Both the position numbers and the translations under genes were made by a program. This document shows, piece after piece, positions 1 through 7,893 of a DNA stretch of 54,035 nucleotides. Numbering within the stretch: the stretch's first letter is position 1; each line of letters opens with the position of its first letter. The stretch is from Primorskyibacter flagellatus (GTDB lineage: Bacteria; Pseudomonadota; Alphaproteobacteria; Rhodobacterales; Rhodobacteraceae). The notes below the pieces were generated by a model. That model was given only the letters and a program-made list of their open reading frames with translations. It was not told the origin of the DNA and ran no database searches. The stretch is from assembly GCF_900176485.1 (NCBI RefSeq), contig NZ_FWYD01000023.1, positions 1 through 54,035 on the forward strand, read 5' to 3'.

Positions 1-76
1 TAATGCGGAGCAAAGCCGTCGCATAACGGCAAAAATGAGTGGCTATCAAGCGACTGTCCCACGCACCTCCGCATTA
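1..76. repeat. Hairpin-rich repeat, possible end of a recombinase element
   Basis: TAATGCGGAG at 1-10 is the exact reverse complement of CTCCGCATTA at 67-76. Between them, GCCGT and ACGGC (about 15-30) form a second stem around CGCATA. An ATGCG/CGCAT-type core therefore appears three times in 76 bases in alternating orientation. Arrays of this kind are known at ends of elements moved by tyrosine recombinases (Tn554-like or recombinase-in-trio elements), but no such recombinase is visible here, so the assignment is a guess. It may also be the insertion context of the IS110-type remnant that follows. Confidence 0.35.
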
Positions 77-93
77 TGGCCACCTGATGATAA

Positions 94-867
94 GTGAAGC
101 GAGGGAAGAGCGACGCCGTTGATGTAGAGGCGATCTGTGAAGCCGTTCGGCGGCCAACGATGCGGTTCGTCGAAATCAAGACCGAAGAACAGCAGGCTAT
201 TCTATCGATCCATCGCACCCGAGATTTGGCAGTTCGGCAACGCACCCAGTTGGCCAACATGATCCGCAGCCTGTTGCGCGAGTTTGGGCACATTTTGCCG
301 ATTGGGTTCGAAGCAGTTACGGCTTTTGCAAAGCGTCACCGGGACGGTGATCACCCTGACATGCCGGAAATCGCGAACGGGATGCTTGGAATCCAGTGCT
401 ACCAATTCATCGGCCTGAACGAACGCATCTCTGGCTATTCGAAGATGATCGAGCAACACGCAATGCTGAACGCAGATGCACGTCGATTAATGCGCATGCC
501 TGGAATTGGGCCGGTCACAGCATCGGCGATTGTCGCCACTATCGGTGACGCGCATCAGTTTCGGACAGGGCGCGATCTGGCGGCGTGGCTGGGGTTGACC
601 CCTCTCAATAAATCCAGCGGCGGTAAGGAACGTCTTGGAAAGATCACCAAGCAGGGTGATCGCTACATTCGCAAGTTGCTGGTCGTGGGCATGACGTCTC
701 GCGCTGTGATGGCGAAACGTTCGCCAGAGAAGGTCGATCTGTGGACAGCCAAGATCATTGCCGACAAACCGTTCCGGCTGGCAACGGTCGCCATGGCAAA
801 CAAGGCAGCCCGGGCCGTCTGGGCCATGCTGGCCAAGAAACAAGAATACCGGCAACCAGCGTTCTAA
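94..867 (+). pseudogene. IS110 family (IS1111-type) transposase, N-terminally truncated
   Basis: The product would be a DEDD-type transposase of the IS110/IS1111 family, which recombines DNA under guidance of an element-encoded RNA. The readable part begins at the conserved VKRGKSDAVDVEAI region, normally about 90 residues inside the protein, and keeps the C-terminal Transposase_20-like domain with MRMPGIGPVTASAIVATIG and GLTPLNKSSGGKERLG. Upstream there are in-frame stops (TGA TGA TAA just before the GTG at 94), and a PPDDK-like stretch lies in another frame, so the RuvC-like N-terminal domain with most acidic catalytic residues is lost or frameshifted. The copy should be inactive alone. Family assignment is secure; the exact breakpoint is not. 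Confidence 0.85.
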
Positions 868-1343
868 GCGCTCTACGAGATGCAAGACGTTGAAGTGATG
901 ATGCGGAATTAAGTCAACCAAGAGCAAGGACACTCCGGGAATGGCAGCGGCCCTTTGAGGTCGATAAGCCGATTGGAACCTCGCTTGCGGAACTCATCAG
1001 GGCCAGTGGAGGCAATGCCAAAACATAAACAGGCCGGACAGACGACAGTACTGACTAAAATGACCGCAGAAATTGCCAGAAAACGCTTGCAATGCAGGAG
1101 CCACCCACAGATGCCGTTCGATAAGGTCGCCAATGCCGCGCCGCAGCTATCCCAAAGAAGTCATTCATCGGATGTGCAGTAATTCTGTAGGCTGGAAGGA
1201 AGCTGTACGGATGGATAAGCTTTCGCTGTGGTCGTTCCAGCGCCCGTTTACAGTAAGGGTTGCGGGCTCTTTCCGGTTTTGGAATCGGCCTGCTGTCGTT
1301 AGAACTGGCCCCAATTAACCCCATTGGAACCGGACAGATACAA
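868..1343. other. Non-coding stretch: 3' tail of the IS110-type element, then unassigned DNA
   Basis: No convincing gene lies here; the short frames do not resemble proteins. The first roughly 250 bases directly after the transposase are probably the element's own non-coding right end. In the IS1111 group this is where the seekRNA/bridge RNA is encoded (established for the family; not shown here). The right boundary of the element could not be located by eye. From about 1130 to 1343 nothing is recognised. Confidence 0.4.
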
Positions 1344-2081
1344 ATGCTTACTGCAGATATCAACGGCAACCGAAGTAGGCCATTGCCAGGCACCGTTGGT
1401 ATGTGTCCCTTTTGTCATTCAGAGATGATACCTCGATGTGGTGAAGTAAGAGTTCATCATTGGGCCCACAAAAGCAAAACGGACTGCGATCCTTGGTGGG
1501 AGCCCGAAACTGACTGGCATCGCAACTGGAAGAACGAATTTCCTCTTAGATGGCAAGAGCGTATATTTACGGATGAAGCGGCAGGCGAAAAGCACATTGC
1601 CGATGTCTACACGCTTGCCGGTCTCACTGTAGAGGTTCAACATTCCCATCTGGAACCAACAGAACGCCGTGCGAGAGAGGCATTTTACAAGAATATGCTC
1701 TGGATCGTTGATGGCTCGCGACTTGAGGGAAACCGAAAGAGAATAACAGAATGGCGAAGCGGATTGACCGAAATTATTCAGGGTCAAAAACGCACCGGTC
1801 TGTTCCTATCCGATGTCGCGGAAGAGCTTTTTCCCAAATATTGGCTGGAAAGCCCAGTTCCTGTTTGCTTCGATTACATGGGCCCAAAAGCTGATCTGTC
1901 AGCAGCCCCTCAGCCACTTTTTCTGCTCTACCCCGGCATTGTCCACAGCAGACGTCTCGTTGAGCCGCTGTCACGCGACGGGTTATTGCGATCCATTCTA
2001 TCAGAGAAACTGAATATGAACTCCGTGCGAAGCATCATGCATGATGTTGCAAGGCTGCGTCTTGGGAAAAACCGAAGATGA
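1344..2081 (+). CDS. CoiA-like zinc-finger/nuclease protein
   Basis: The protein (about 245 residues from the ATG at 1344) has a CPFC...HHWAHK zinc-binding N-terminus followed by a PD-(D/E)XK-like nuclease core: ETDWHRNWKNEFP, then EKHIADVYT, then VEVQHSH. That is the CoiA family pattern, in which CoiA of Firmicutes aids competence. The frame is open upstream to 1260, but those residues do not fit the family, so ATG 1344 is preferred; no strong ribosome binding site is seen. No com genes are nearby and it sits between IS elements, so a role in natural competence is doubtful. Accessory CoiA-like nucleases may act on foreign or damaged DNA (inference). Confidence 0.72.
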   Translation: MLTADINGNRSRPLPGTVGMCPFCHSEMIPRCGEVRVHHWAHKSKTDCDPWWEPETDWHRNWKNEFPLRWQERIFTDEAAGEKHIADVYTLAGLTVEVQHSHLEPTERRAREAFYKNMLWIVDGSRLEGNRKRITEWRSGLTEIIQGQKRTGLFLSDVAEELFPKYWLESPVPVCFDYMGPKADLSAAPQPLFLLYPGIVHSRRLVEPLSRDGLLRSILSEKLNMNSVRSIMHDVARLRLGKNRR

Positions 2082-2417
2082 CCTACTACTACGCAGTTTT
2101 GGTCTCCGTGCCTTAACCGCATTCACTTTGGGTTATGGGCTTGAACCGGAGCTCGCGCTTGGCGAACCATCTCATGCTGTGAAGGTCCAACTTCCGGCGT
2201 TTTCCGGCCCAAACATGCAGTTCGTCATGCTGTAGCAATGTTGCGTCTGCAGCCCGCATTGCCGACATTAGCTGCGAACTCGAAGTCTGATGCTTCTTGA
2301 AGCCAGAAGCCGGACGGGCTGATCAACTTCAAAATGGGCTGTAACGTGCCTAAATATGTTTCAACGGTCAAAATTTGAAAGGCGGCGTATGAACAACAGG
2401 TGAGCGTTCCCTCTTTT
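2082..2417. other. Intergenic stretch with no recognised content
   Basis: Between the CoiA-like gene and the left end of the IS5-type element there are only short frames without codon-usage support or recognisable domains. No RNA gene is seen. Confidence 0.4.
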
Positions 2418-3945
2418 TAGTTCAGCCTGAACAAGTCAGAAGCCACTGATTTTACTTATCGATCCCGCTAGAACTGTAGCGTGAAATTGCAGGGTTTCGT
2501 ATACTGGGTTTCGAAAGCTTGCAAATTCCGGAGCCGTGATGAAACCTCATCCCCGCGCTGAAGAGCAGGATGATCTCCTGCGTCCCCGCCTGACCGACAT
2601 GATCGATCTGCGCCACGAATTGGCGAAGCTGGAAAAGCTGATCGACTGGGAGTTCTTCGAGACGGAATGGGCCGGTTTCTTTCCCTCCACGACAGGGCGG
2701 CCAGCCACATCGCCGCGCCTCGTCGCGGGGCTGCTGTATCTCCAGCACGCTTACCGGCTGTCCGACGAGGCTGTGGTCGCCCGTTGGGTTGAGAACCCAT
2801 ATTACCAGCACTTCACAGGTGAGGTTTTCTTTCAGCATCGCCCGCCCATCGATCCGTCCTCGCTGACCCCCTCTCAGCGAATGTAAACATTCGCCTGCCG
2901 GGCAATGGCTGGCGCAAACGGATGGGAGAGGAAGGGGCCGAGTGGCTACTCACCAAGACGATCGAGGCTGGGCGCACATCCGGTGCCGTTGATGATGGCA
3001 GCTTGTCGCGCGTCGCCGTGGATACGACGGTGATGGAGAAGAACATTGCCCACCCGACCGATGCACGCCTGTATGAGAAAGCCCGTCGTCAGCTTGTCGC
3101 CCTGGCAGACGAAGGCGGGATCACACTGCGGCAGAACTACAACCGTCTGGCACCGCGCCTGGCGCTGCAGGCCGGTCGCTACGCCCATGCGCGCCAGTTC
3201 AAGCGCATGCGCAAGGCCCTGAAACAACTGAAGGGCTACACCGGTCGCGTCCTGCGCGACCTTCGCCGTCAACTGGATGAGATCCCCGACGGTTCTTTCC
3301 GCGAGCGCGTGCTGGACACCCTCGTGCTGGTCGGCCGTCTGCTGCACCAGGGGCCGAAGAGCCGCGGCAAGATCTACGCTTTGCATGAACCCGAGGTCGA
3401 CTGCATCTCCAAGGGCAAGGCCCGTAAGCGCTATGAATTCGGCACCAAGGTCAGCCTCGCCACCACCATCGACGAAGGCTTCGTCGTCGGCATGCGGGCC
3501 CTGCCGTGTAATCCTTACGACGGCCATACCTTGGCCGAAGCCCTTGAGCAGGTGGAAATCCTCACCGGCCAGATGCCCGCGCTGGCCATCGTGGATCGCG
3601 GATATCGGGGCCACGGAGTCTCGCGCACAAAAGTCCTGATCAGCGGCACGCGCCGGGGCCTGACGCCGAAGCTGAAGGCGCTGCTGCGACGGCGCAGCGC
3701 CACCGAGCCCGAGATCGGCCACATGAAAACCGACGGACGCCTCTCGCGGTGCCCACTCAAGGGCACGTTCGGCGACGCCATCTTCGCCGTCCTCTGCGGG
3801 TGTGGGCACAACATCCGCAAGATCCTGACCCACCTCAGGGCCTTTTGGGCCTTCATCCTGGCGGCGTTGTGCGCCGCCTTCATCCCGAAGAGCAGGCCGT
3901 CAACTTCCTATCTCTTCGGCGGATCAGGTTGTTCAGCCGGAACTA
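2418..3945 (+). mobile_element. IS5-family insertion sequence, inactivated
   Basis: The boundaries are set by a 17-bp terminal inverted repeat: TAGTTCAGCCTGAACAA at 2418-2434 and the reverse complement of TAGTTCCGGCTGAACAA at 3929-3945 (15 of 17 matching). One transposase gene fills the element and is disrupted by a small palindromic insertion near 2870-2907. A target duplication could not be identified with confidence. Confidence 0.75.
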
Positions 3946-3977
3946 CTGAGGTAACGAATTTGACAAACCATTTTTGA
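2536..3977 (+). pseudogene. IS5-family DDE transposase, interrupted by 38 bp
   Basis: Two frames together give a full IS5-type transposase of about 450 residues. The N-terminal part (2536-2883) has the DUF772-type region with LRHELAKLEKLIDWEFFE and GLLYLQHAYRLSDE. The rest, read in a second frame from about 2909, carries the DDE triad: first Asp in VAVDTTVMEKNIAHPTDARL, second in LAIVDRGYRG, Glu in EPEIGHMKTDGR. Between them the expected SSLT-RWRKR join is split by an extra 38 bp holding a perfect inverted repeat and an in-frame TAA, shifting the frame. The second frame also reads through the right terminal repeat, so its last residues are encoded by flanking DNA. No functional product is expected. 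Confidence 0.85.
2870..2907. repeat. 38-bp palindromic insertion inside the IS5 transposase
   Basis: Compared with the expected SSLTRWRKR coding sequence there are 38 extra bases. They contain GCGAATGT-AA-ACATTCGC at 2877-2894, a perfect inverted repeat of 8-base arms round the AA of a TAA stop. The insertion introduces both the stop and a shift of two bases. It is too short to encode anything; it resembles a tiny palindromic repeat or an excision scar. Confidence 0.6.
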
Positions 3978-4024
3978 TCCAATTTTCACAGCAACAACGG
4001 CCATTATTTTGGAAGGAATATACT

Positions 4025-4510
4025 TTGAACACATTCGAGGATTCCTTAATTGCGAAACGCCATCGCGACTTCATTTTGGCGGGCCTGTCGAACGGGATCG
4101 TGGCCTTCGCTTTTGCCGTTATCTCGTTTGCTGTCCTGCCGTTTGTTCAAGCAATGGTCACAACTCTGATGGTGATGACGGTTTTATATGGGATGTCCGT
4201 GAGCCGTGCCCTGAGTCACAACCAAGATCTGCAAACTAGAATGACTACCTTGCGCGATTTGCGCCACCTTGAACTCATAGCCTTGCACCAACCGCGCGAC
4301 GAAGAAGCCTCTAGTGAACTGTTACGCCAAGCAGACCACGAAATGCTGCAGTCATTGGGCCAAGCATACGATCTTATAGCTGCCGTGCAAAAAACTGGGA
4401 TCTACATTGCACTTCAGATCGCGTTACTCTTCGCCAGCGCTTGGTTGGGCACAGTTTGGTCGTTGCCAATCTTAAACTTCCTCGCAAAGGTCGAAGTACT
4501 ATTTCACTGA
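4025..4510 (+). CDS. Small membrane protein of unknown function
   Basis: This frame is open from 3974, but the best start is the TTG at 4025, preceded by GGAAGGA at 4011-4017; earlier codons lie next to the IS end. The product (about 161 residues) has two closely spaced hydrophobic helices near residues 16-58, a polar, probably helical middle rich in Leu, Arg and Glu, and a third hydrophobic helix near residues 127-150. No family is recognised. The helical-hairpin-plus-linker layout resembles small accessory membrane effectors, but that is not evidence of function. It is bounded by an IS on the left and a broken recombinase on the right. Confidence 0.5.
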   Translation: MNTFEDSLIAKRHRDFILAGLSNGIVAFAFAVISFAVLPFVQAMVTTLMVMTVLYGMSVSRALSHNQDLQTRMTTLRDLRHLELIALHQPRDEEASSELLRQADHEMLQSLGQAYDLIAAVQKTGIYIALQIALLFASAWLGTVWSLPILNFLAKVEVLFH

Positions 4511-4626
4511 ATTCAAAAAACAAACATGGCCGCACTGTGTGAACTCACCGGTTCCGAAAGCTCGTAGTCGCGACGAACGGCAACAACGGAGGACTGCGCC
4601 GCGGCAAATAAACTCGGCTGGCTGCG

Positions 4627-4749
4627 TCAAACGGCCGAGTTTGCAAATGCCGCTATCTGCGCACTGATCTGCTCTGCCTTTTTCTGGTTTGAAACGGGCG
4701 TGTAAGACGACACCGTCGTGATCAGGCTTTCGTGGCCCATGTTCATCGA
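4627..4749 (-). pseudogene. Tyrosine recombinase, C-terminal fragment
   Basis: Read on the minus strand this is the end of a phage-type integrase: (S)MNMGHESLITTVSSYTPVS followed by a Lys/Ala-rich tail and a stop at 4627-4629. GHES carries the second conserved His of the catalytic motif and SSY the nucleophilic Tyr. It joins directly to the fragment at 8783-8931 once the IS3 element and one copy of ATCGA are removed, restoring KAWSMNMGHE across the junction. Confidence 0.8.
4745..4749. repeat. Left target duplication (ATCGA) of the IS3-type element
   Basis: ATCGA at 4745-4749 is repeated at 8783-8787, immediately outside the two ends of the composite IS3 element. Keeping one copy restores an intact recombinase reading frame, which confirms it as the target duplication. 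Confidence 0.8.
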
Positions 4750-4813
4750 GCGGTGGTCGCAGGATTTCGGACCAGTTGCTAAGCTTTAGCGACTGACGAA
4801 GGACCGAACCGAG

Positions 4814-4954
4814 ATGACGAAACGAAAGCGCTATTCTGCGGAATTCAAGGCGAAGGTGGCATTGGAAGCCATCCGTGAGGAGCTGACGACGGCCGAGTTG
4901 GCCAAGAAGTACGGCATTCATCCAACAATGATCAGTGGCTGGAAAAAAAAGTAA
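4814..4954 (+). pseudogene. IS3-family OrfA, N-terminal fragment
   Basis: The 46 residues from ATG 4814 (MTKRKRYSAEFKAKVALEAI...) form the helix-turn-helix of an IS3 OrfA (HTH_Tnp_1). The frame ends in a TAA supplied by the IS66 end after GWKKK. The remaining OrfA lies at 7712-7893, starting AAIANMASTFGG, so the original read GWKKAAIANMASTF across the insertion point. Confidence 0.85.
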
Positions 4955-4979
4955 GCATCCGGCGTAGGCCACAGCGAGG

Positions 4980-5207
4980 TCAACGCGCGTGCTCACGGTC
5001 CATTTCGATGAGTTCTTGCAGGTTTTCAATCCCGAAAGGAGTGAAGGCGATGACGCTGGCGTCGCCGGGGCCGTAGACCCAGATCACACCATCTTCGGTT
5101 TCCATATCAATGGCGAGATTGAAGATCCGATCAACTGTTTCTCCGAGCTCGGCAGCAACGCGGTCGATGGTCTTGACGGAATACACCTTGTTCAGCTGCA
5201 TGGTCAC
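4980..5207 (-). CDS. Small passenger protein of the IS66 element
   Basis: A 75-residue protein whose GTG start overlaps the tnpC stop (GTGA); an ATG two codons later at 5201 is an alternative. It reads as an acidic, compact protein (VKTIDRVAAELGETVDRIFN..., VIWVYGPGDASVIAFTPFG) with no family recognised. Translational coupling to tnpC and its place inside the terminal repeats make it part of the element. Its contribution to transposition is unknown. Confidence 0.6.
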   Translation of the reverse strand: MTMQLNKVYSVKTIDRVAAELGETVDRIFNLAIDMETEDGVIWVYGPGDASVIAFTPFGIENLQELIEMDREHAR

Positions 5208-6838
5208 GCCGCCTCGGCGAGGGACAGGGTTTTCCAGTTCCAGGGCAGAAGTTCATGCACGCGCGAGACGGGCATGTCGGGCAGCCGAGCGAGGACATCG
5301 GCCAGCCAAGCCTGCGGGTCGATGTCGTTCATTTTAGCGGTGACGATGAGGGTATACATGGCGGCGGCACGGTGCCCGCCGCGCTCGGAGCCAACAAAAA
5401 GCCATGACTTTCGGCCCATAGCCACGCCACGCAGAGCGCGTTCGGCTGCATTGTTCGTCAGGCAAATGCGCCCGTCATCGAGGAATGCCGTGAAGGCCCG
5501 CCAGCGGCCTTCTTTTTCGAACATGTAATTGATCGCCTTGGCCACTTTGTTGTGTTTGGACAGTTTCGCGCGCTCCTCCTTCAGCCAGTCATGGAGATTA
5601 TCCACCAAGGGCAGAGACAGGTTCTGGCGGGCGGCAAGGCGGGCCTTGGCATCCAGCCCGTTAATGTCGCGCTCGATGTCGAAGATGGCGTCGATCCGTT
5701 TCACCGCCTCCAGTGCAACCGGCGAGATCTGATGGGCAGGTTTGCCCTTGCGCACGTTGCCCGCGATGTCTGCCAGTTCGAAAAACTTCCGGCGGGCATG
5801 TGCCCAGCACAGTGCACTGGTCACGCGGCCCGCATCACGGTCAGCGCGGTAAAGATCGTTGTATCCGCCATAGGCGTCGGCCTGCAGCACGCCTTGCCAT
5901 CCGGCGAGATGCTGATTGGGATTGGTTGCCGCGCGACCCCGGGAGAAGCGGAAGACCGCAGCCGGTGGCGCGCCACCATTCCAGGGCTGGTCATCGCGCA
6001 CATAGGTCCAGAGACGGGCCTTTTTTGCACCGCCCCGCGCCAGAAGCGGCACGGTGGTATCGTCGCCATGTAGGCGGCCAGCGGCACGCACATGGTTCTC
6101 GATCAAGGCATGGATCGGCTGCAATGCGACAGCGGCATGCCCCACGAGGTCAGCCAGGGTGGACAGGCTCAGATCGACGCCTTCACGGGCAAACCGCTCG
6201 GCTTGCCGGTTCAAGGGCTGATGCTGTCCATATTTCTCGAAGACGAGCATGGCGATCAGGCTGGGCCCGGCCCATCCGCGCGGGATCGCATGGAACGGGG
6301 CCGGTGGCTGACTGATCTTCTCGCAGCTCCGGCAGGTGAACTTCTCGCGCACGGTCTGGATCACCTTCCACTGCCGCGGGATCACCTCCAGGGTCTCGGC
6401 GACATCCTCGCCCATCTTCACGATACGATCCGAGCCGCAGCAGCTACAGGCATCAGGGGCTTCGATCATCACCCGCTCGCGCGGCAGGTGCTCGGGGAAC
6501 GGCTTGCGCACAGGTGGACGGCGCGTGAAGGCACGCACCGTGGTGGCGGCTTTGTCGGTCGATTGTTCTGCGGCCAGGGCATCTTCGGTAGCCGCAGCTT
6601 CCAGTTCGTCAAGCTGCAGTTCCAGTTGATCGATCAGCCGCGCGCGCCGTTCCGACGAGATACCGTATTTGTCGCGGCGCAGCCTGGCGATCTCGAGCTT
6701 GAGCTCCTGGATCATTGCTTCCGAGCAGGACACAGCCGCACGGGCCTGTGCCAGCTCGCTTTCCGCAACATCCGCACGGGCCTCGGCTGCGACAAAGGCA
6801 GCGCGCAATTTGGCGAGTTCGAAGATGGCATCAGACAT
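5204..6838 (-). CDS. tnpC: IS66 family transposase TnpC
   Basis: This is the DDE transposase of the IS66 element, 544 residues from the ATG at 6838 (a TTG two codons upstream is less likely). It has the usual order: an N-terminal coiled segment (about 10-60, KLRAAFVAAEARADVAESEL), the linker with RLRRDKYGISSERR, a zinc-binding motif (CSCCGSD...CRSCEK, about 130-180), and the DDE_Tnp_IS66 catalytic core with GDDTTVPLL, LQADAYGGYNDLY and the late ICLTNNAAERALRG motif carrying the Glu. The gene appears intact. Because tnpA of this copy has a stop codon, the element may nevertheless be unable to move by itself. Confidence 0.92.
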   Translation of the reverse strand: MSDAIFELAKLRAAFVAAEARADVAESELAQARAAVSCSEAMIQELKLEIARLRRDKYGISSERRARLIDQLELQLDELEAAATEDALAAEQSTDKAATTVRAFTRRPPVRKPFPEHLPRERVMIEAPDACSCCGSDRIVKMGEDVAETLEVIPRQWKVIQTVREKFTCRSCEKISQPPAPFHAIPRGWAGPSLIAMLVFEKYGQHQPLNRQAERFAREGVDLSLSTLADLVGHAAVALQPIHALIENHVRAAGRLHGDDTTVPLLARGGAKKARLWTYVRDDQPWNGGAPPAAVFRFSRGRAATNPNQHLAGWQGVLQADAYGGYNDLYRADRDAGRVTSALCWAHARRKFFELADIAGNVRKGKPAHQISPVALEAVKRIDAIFDIERDINGLDAKARLAARQNLSLPLVDNLHDWLKEERAKLSKHNKVAKAINYMFEKEGRWRAFTAFLDDGRICLTNNAAERALRGVAMGRKSWLFVGSERGGHRAAAMYTLIVTAKMNDIDPQAWLADVLARLPDMPVSRVHELLPWNWKTLSLAEAA

Positions 6839-6898
6839 GGTCAATGTCTACCATCGGCAATCGCGCTGCACCAATAAAAACAGGCCTGTCAGCGCAGT

Positions 6899-7249
6899 TT
6901 ATCCAGCCTTTGCAGGGCGTTGCGTCCAGCGAGGATTGCGCCAGTCGATGCCCTCCAGCAGGTAACCCAACTGCGCCGCCGAGACCTGAACCGCTTCACC
7001 GGACCGGCTCACCGGCCAGATGAACTTGCCTGCTTCCAGGCGCTTCAGATAAAGCGACATGCCTACCCCATCATGCCACAGGATCTTGACCAGATCGCCG
7101 TTACGCCCCCGGAAGCAGAAGATCTCGCCCGCATGGGGGTCACGGCCAAGCCCTTCCTGCACCTGTAGCGCCAGCGTGTTCATGCCGCGTCTCATATCGG
7201 TGATGCCGCCCGCAATCCAAACTTTCACCCCCGCCGGAAACGCGATCAT
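6899..7249 (-). CDS. tnpB: IS66 family accessory protein TnpB
   Basis: TnpB of IS66 elements (IS66 Orf2 family) is needed for transposition but has no known catalytic activity. The 116-residue length from the ATG at 7249 fits the family exactly, with typical motifs VKVWIAGGITDMRRGMNTLA, GRNGDLVKILWHDG and LYLKRLEAGKFIWP. Its start overlaps the tnpA stop (ATGA), which indicates translational coupling and argues against the longer upstream frame to 7351. Confidence 0.92.
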   Translation of the reverse strand: MIAFPAGVKVWIAGGITDMRRGMNTLALQVQEGLGRDPHAGEIFCFRGRNGDLVKILWHDGVGMSLYLKRLEAGKFIWPVSRSGEAVQVSAAQLGYLLEGIDWRNPRWTQRPAKAG

Positions 7250-7653
7250 TGCAGGTCCACCACTGCCAAAATCCGGGCAAGCGCTTCGGGCTCCACGCCC
7301 ATCGGCACGATGAGTCGGCGCCCATTCGGGAGGGCTATCTCGACCTGACAACCCGGAGGCGGATAGGGATCGACCTGGTTGGCTCGCGACGCGGGAGCTT
7401 CCTTCGTCACAGCCACCGGCGCGAACGATACCGGGCGAGAAGACCCAAGCTCACCGTTTCGATACTGCCGTCGCCAAGTGGTCAGCAGCGATCAGCAAAT
7501 GCTATGCCGCCGCGCCGTGGCTGCCACCTGACGGTGGCCGATATAACTTTCTTCCACAATGCGCAGTTTATCATCATCTGACCAAGACCGACGGCGATCC
7601 CCATCGGCGGCGGAAAGAACTTCAATTTGAGGGCGGTTGATAAAATCGGACAT
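7246..7653 (-). pseudogene. tnpA: IS66 family TnpA with an in-frame stop
   Basis: From ATG 7653 the frame encodes a typical IS66 TnpA: an N-terminal helix-turn-helix (SWSDDDKLRIVEESYIGHRQVAATARRHSI), then SLLTTWRRQYRNGELG, and a C-terminal GCQVEIALPNGRRLIVPMG segment. Codon 54 is TGA (7492-7494), exactly between RRHSIC and SLLTTW, where the family has a sense codon. The frame is otherwise open to its stop at 7246-7248, overlapping tnpB. It is either a recent nonsense mutation or, less likely, a read-through site. Confidence 0.85.
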
Positions 7654-7711
7654 AAGGTCGGACTTACCATCGGATCAACCCGAGATCAGACGGCCGCCGC
7701 CGAAGGCTTAC

Positions 7712-7893
7712 GGAAGAAGGCAGCGATTGCGAACATGGCTTCGACGTTTGGCGGGGCCTCGTCCTCCGAGCCGCAGGTGTCTGCGGGTGACGTCGAAAAA
7801 CTGCACGCCAAGATCGGCCAACTCGTCGTGGAGCGAGATTTTTTGGTCGATGCCTCCAGTCTCATCCTCGGCACTGGAGGCAAAAGGCGGTGA
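7712..7893 (+). pseudogene. IS3-family OrfA, C-terminal fragment
   Basis: These residues (AAIANMASTFGGASS..., GDVEKLHAKIGQLVVERDFL) are the C-terminal half of OrfA with the leucine-rich helix used for OrfA/OrfAB multimerisation. The first half is at 4814-4951, 2.8 kb away across the IS66. The frame ends in TGA overlapping the GTG start of OrfB, the usual arrangement for the -1 frameshift or coupled expression of IS3 elements. Confidence 0.85.

Larger units (their letters stand above)
4951..7711 (-). mobile_element. IS66-family insertion sequence inside IS3 orfA
   Basis: The 2761-bp element starts GTAAGCATCCGGCGTAGGCC at 4951 and ends with the reverse complement of GTAAGCCTTCGGCGGCGGCC at 7711 (16 of 20 matching); GTAAG is the usual IS66 tip. 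It carries tnpA, tnpB, tnpC and one small extra gene on the minus strand. IS66 elements make 8-bp target duplications. Here the right flank is GGAAGAAG and the left flank is GGAAAAAAAA, so the duplication is either degraded or altered at the A-run. Confidence 0.88.

Noticed and set aside
1055-1318. Short frames on both strands after the IS110-type transposase
   Set aside because: None has domains or supporting start signals; the region is better explained as non-coding IS end.
1344-2081. Reading the CoiA-like gene as part of a competence operon
   Set aside because: No comEC, comM, dprA or comF genes adjoin it; both flanks are mobile-element DNA.
4499-5029. 176-codon minus-strand frame across the IS3 left end
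   Set aside because: It crosses a recombinase remnant, an IS end and another IS end in a frame unrelated to any of them.
5552-6877. Plus-strand frames opposite IS66 tnpC
   Set aside because: Antisense to a complete TnpC; no independent support.
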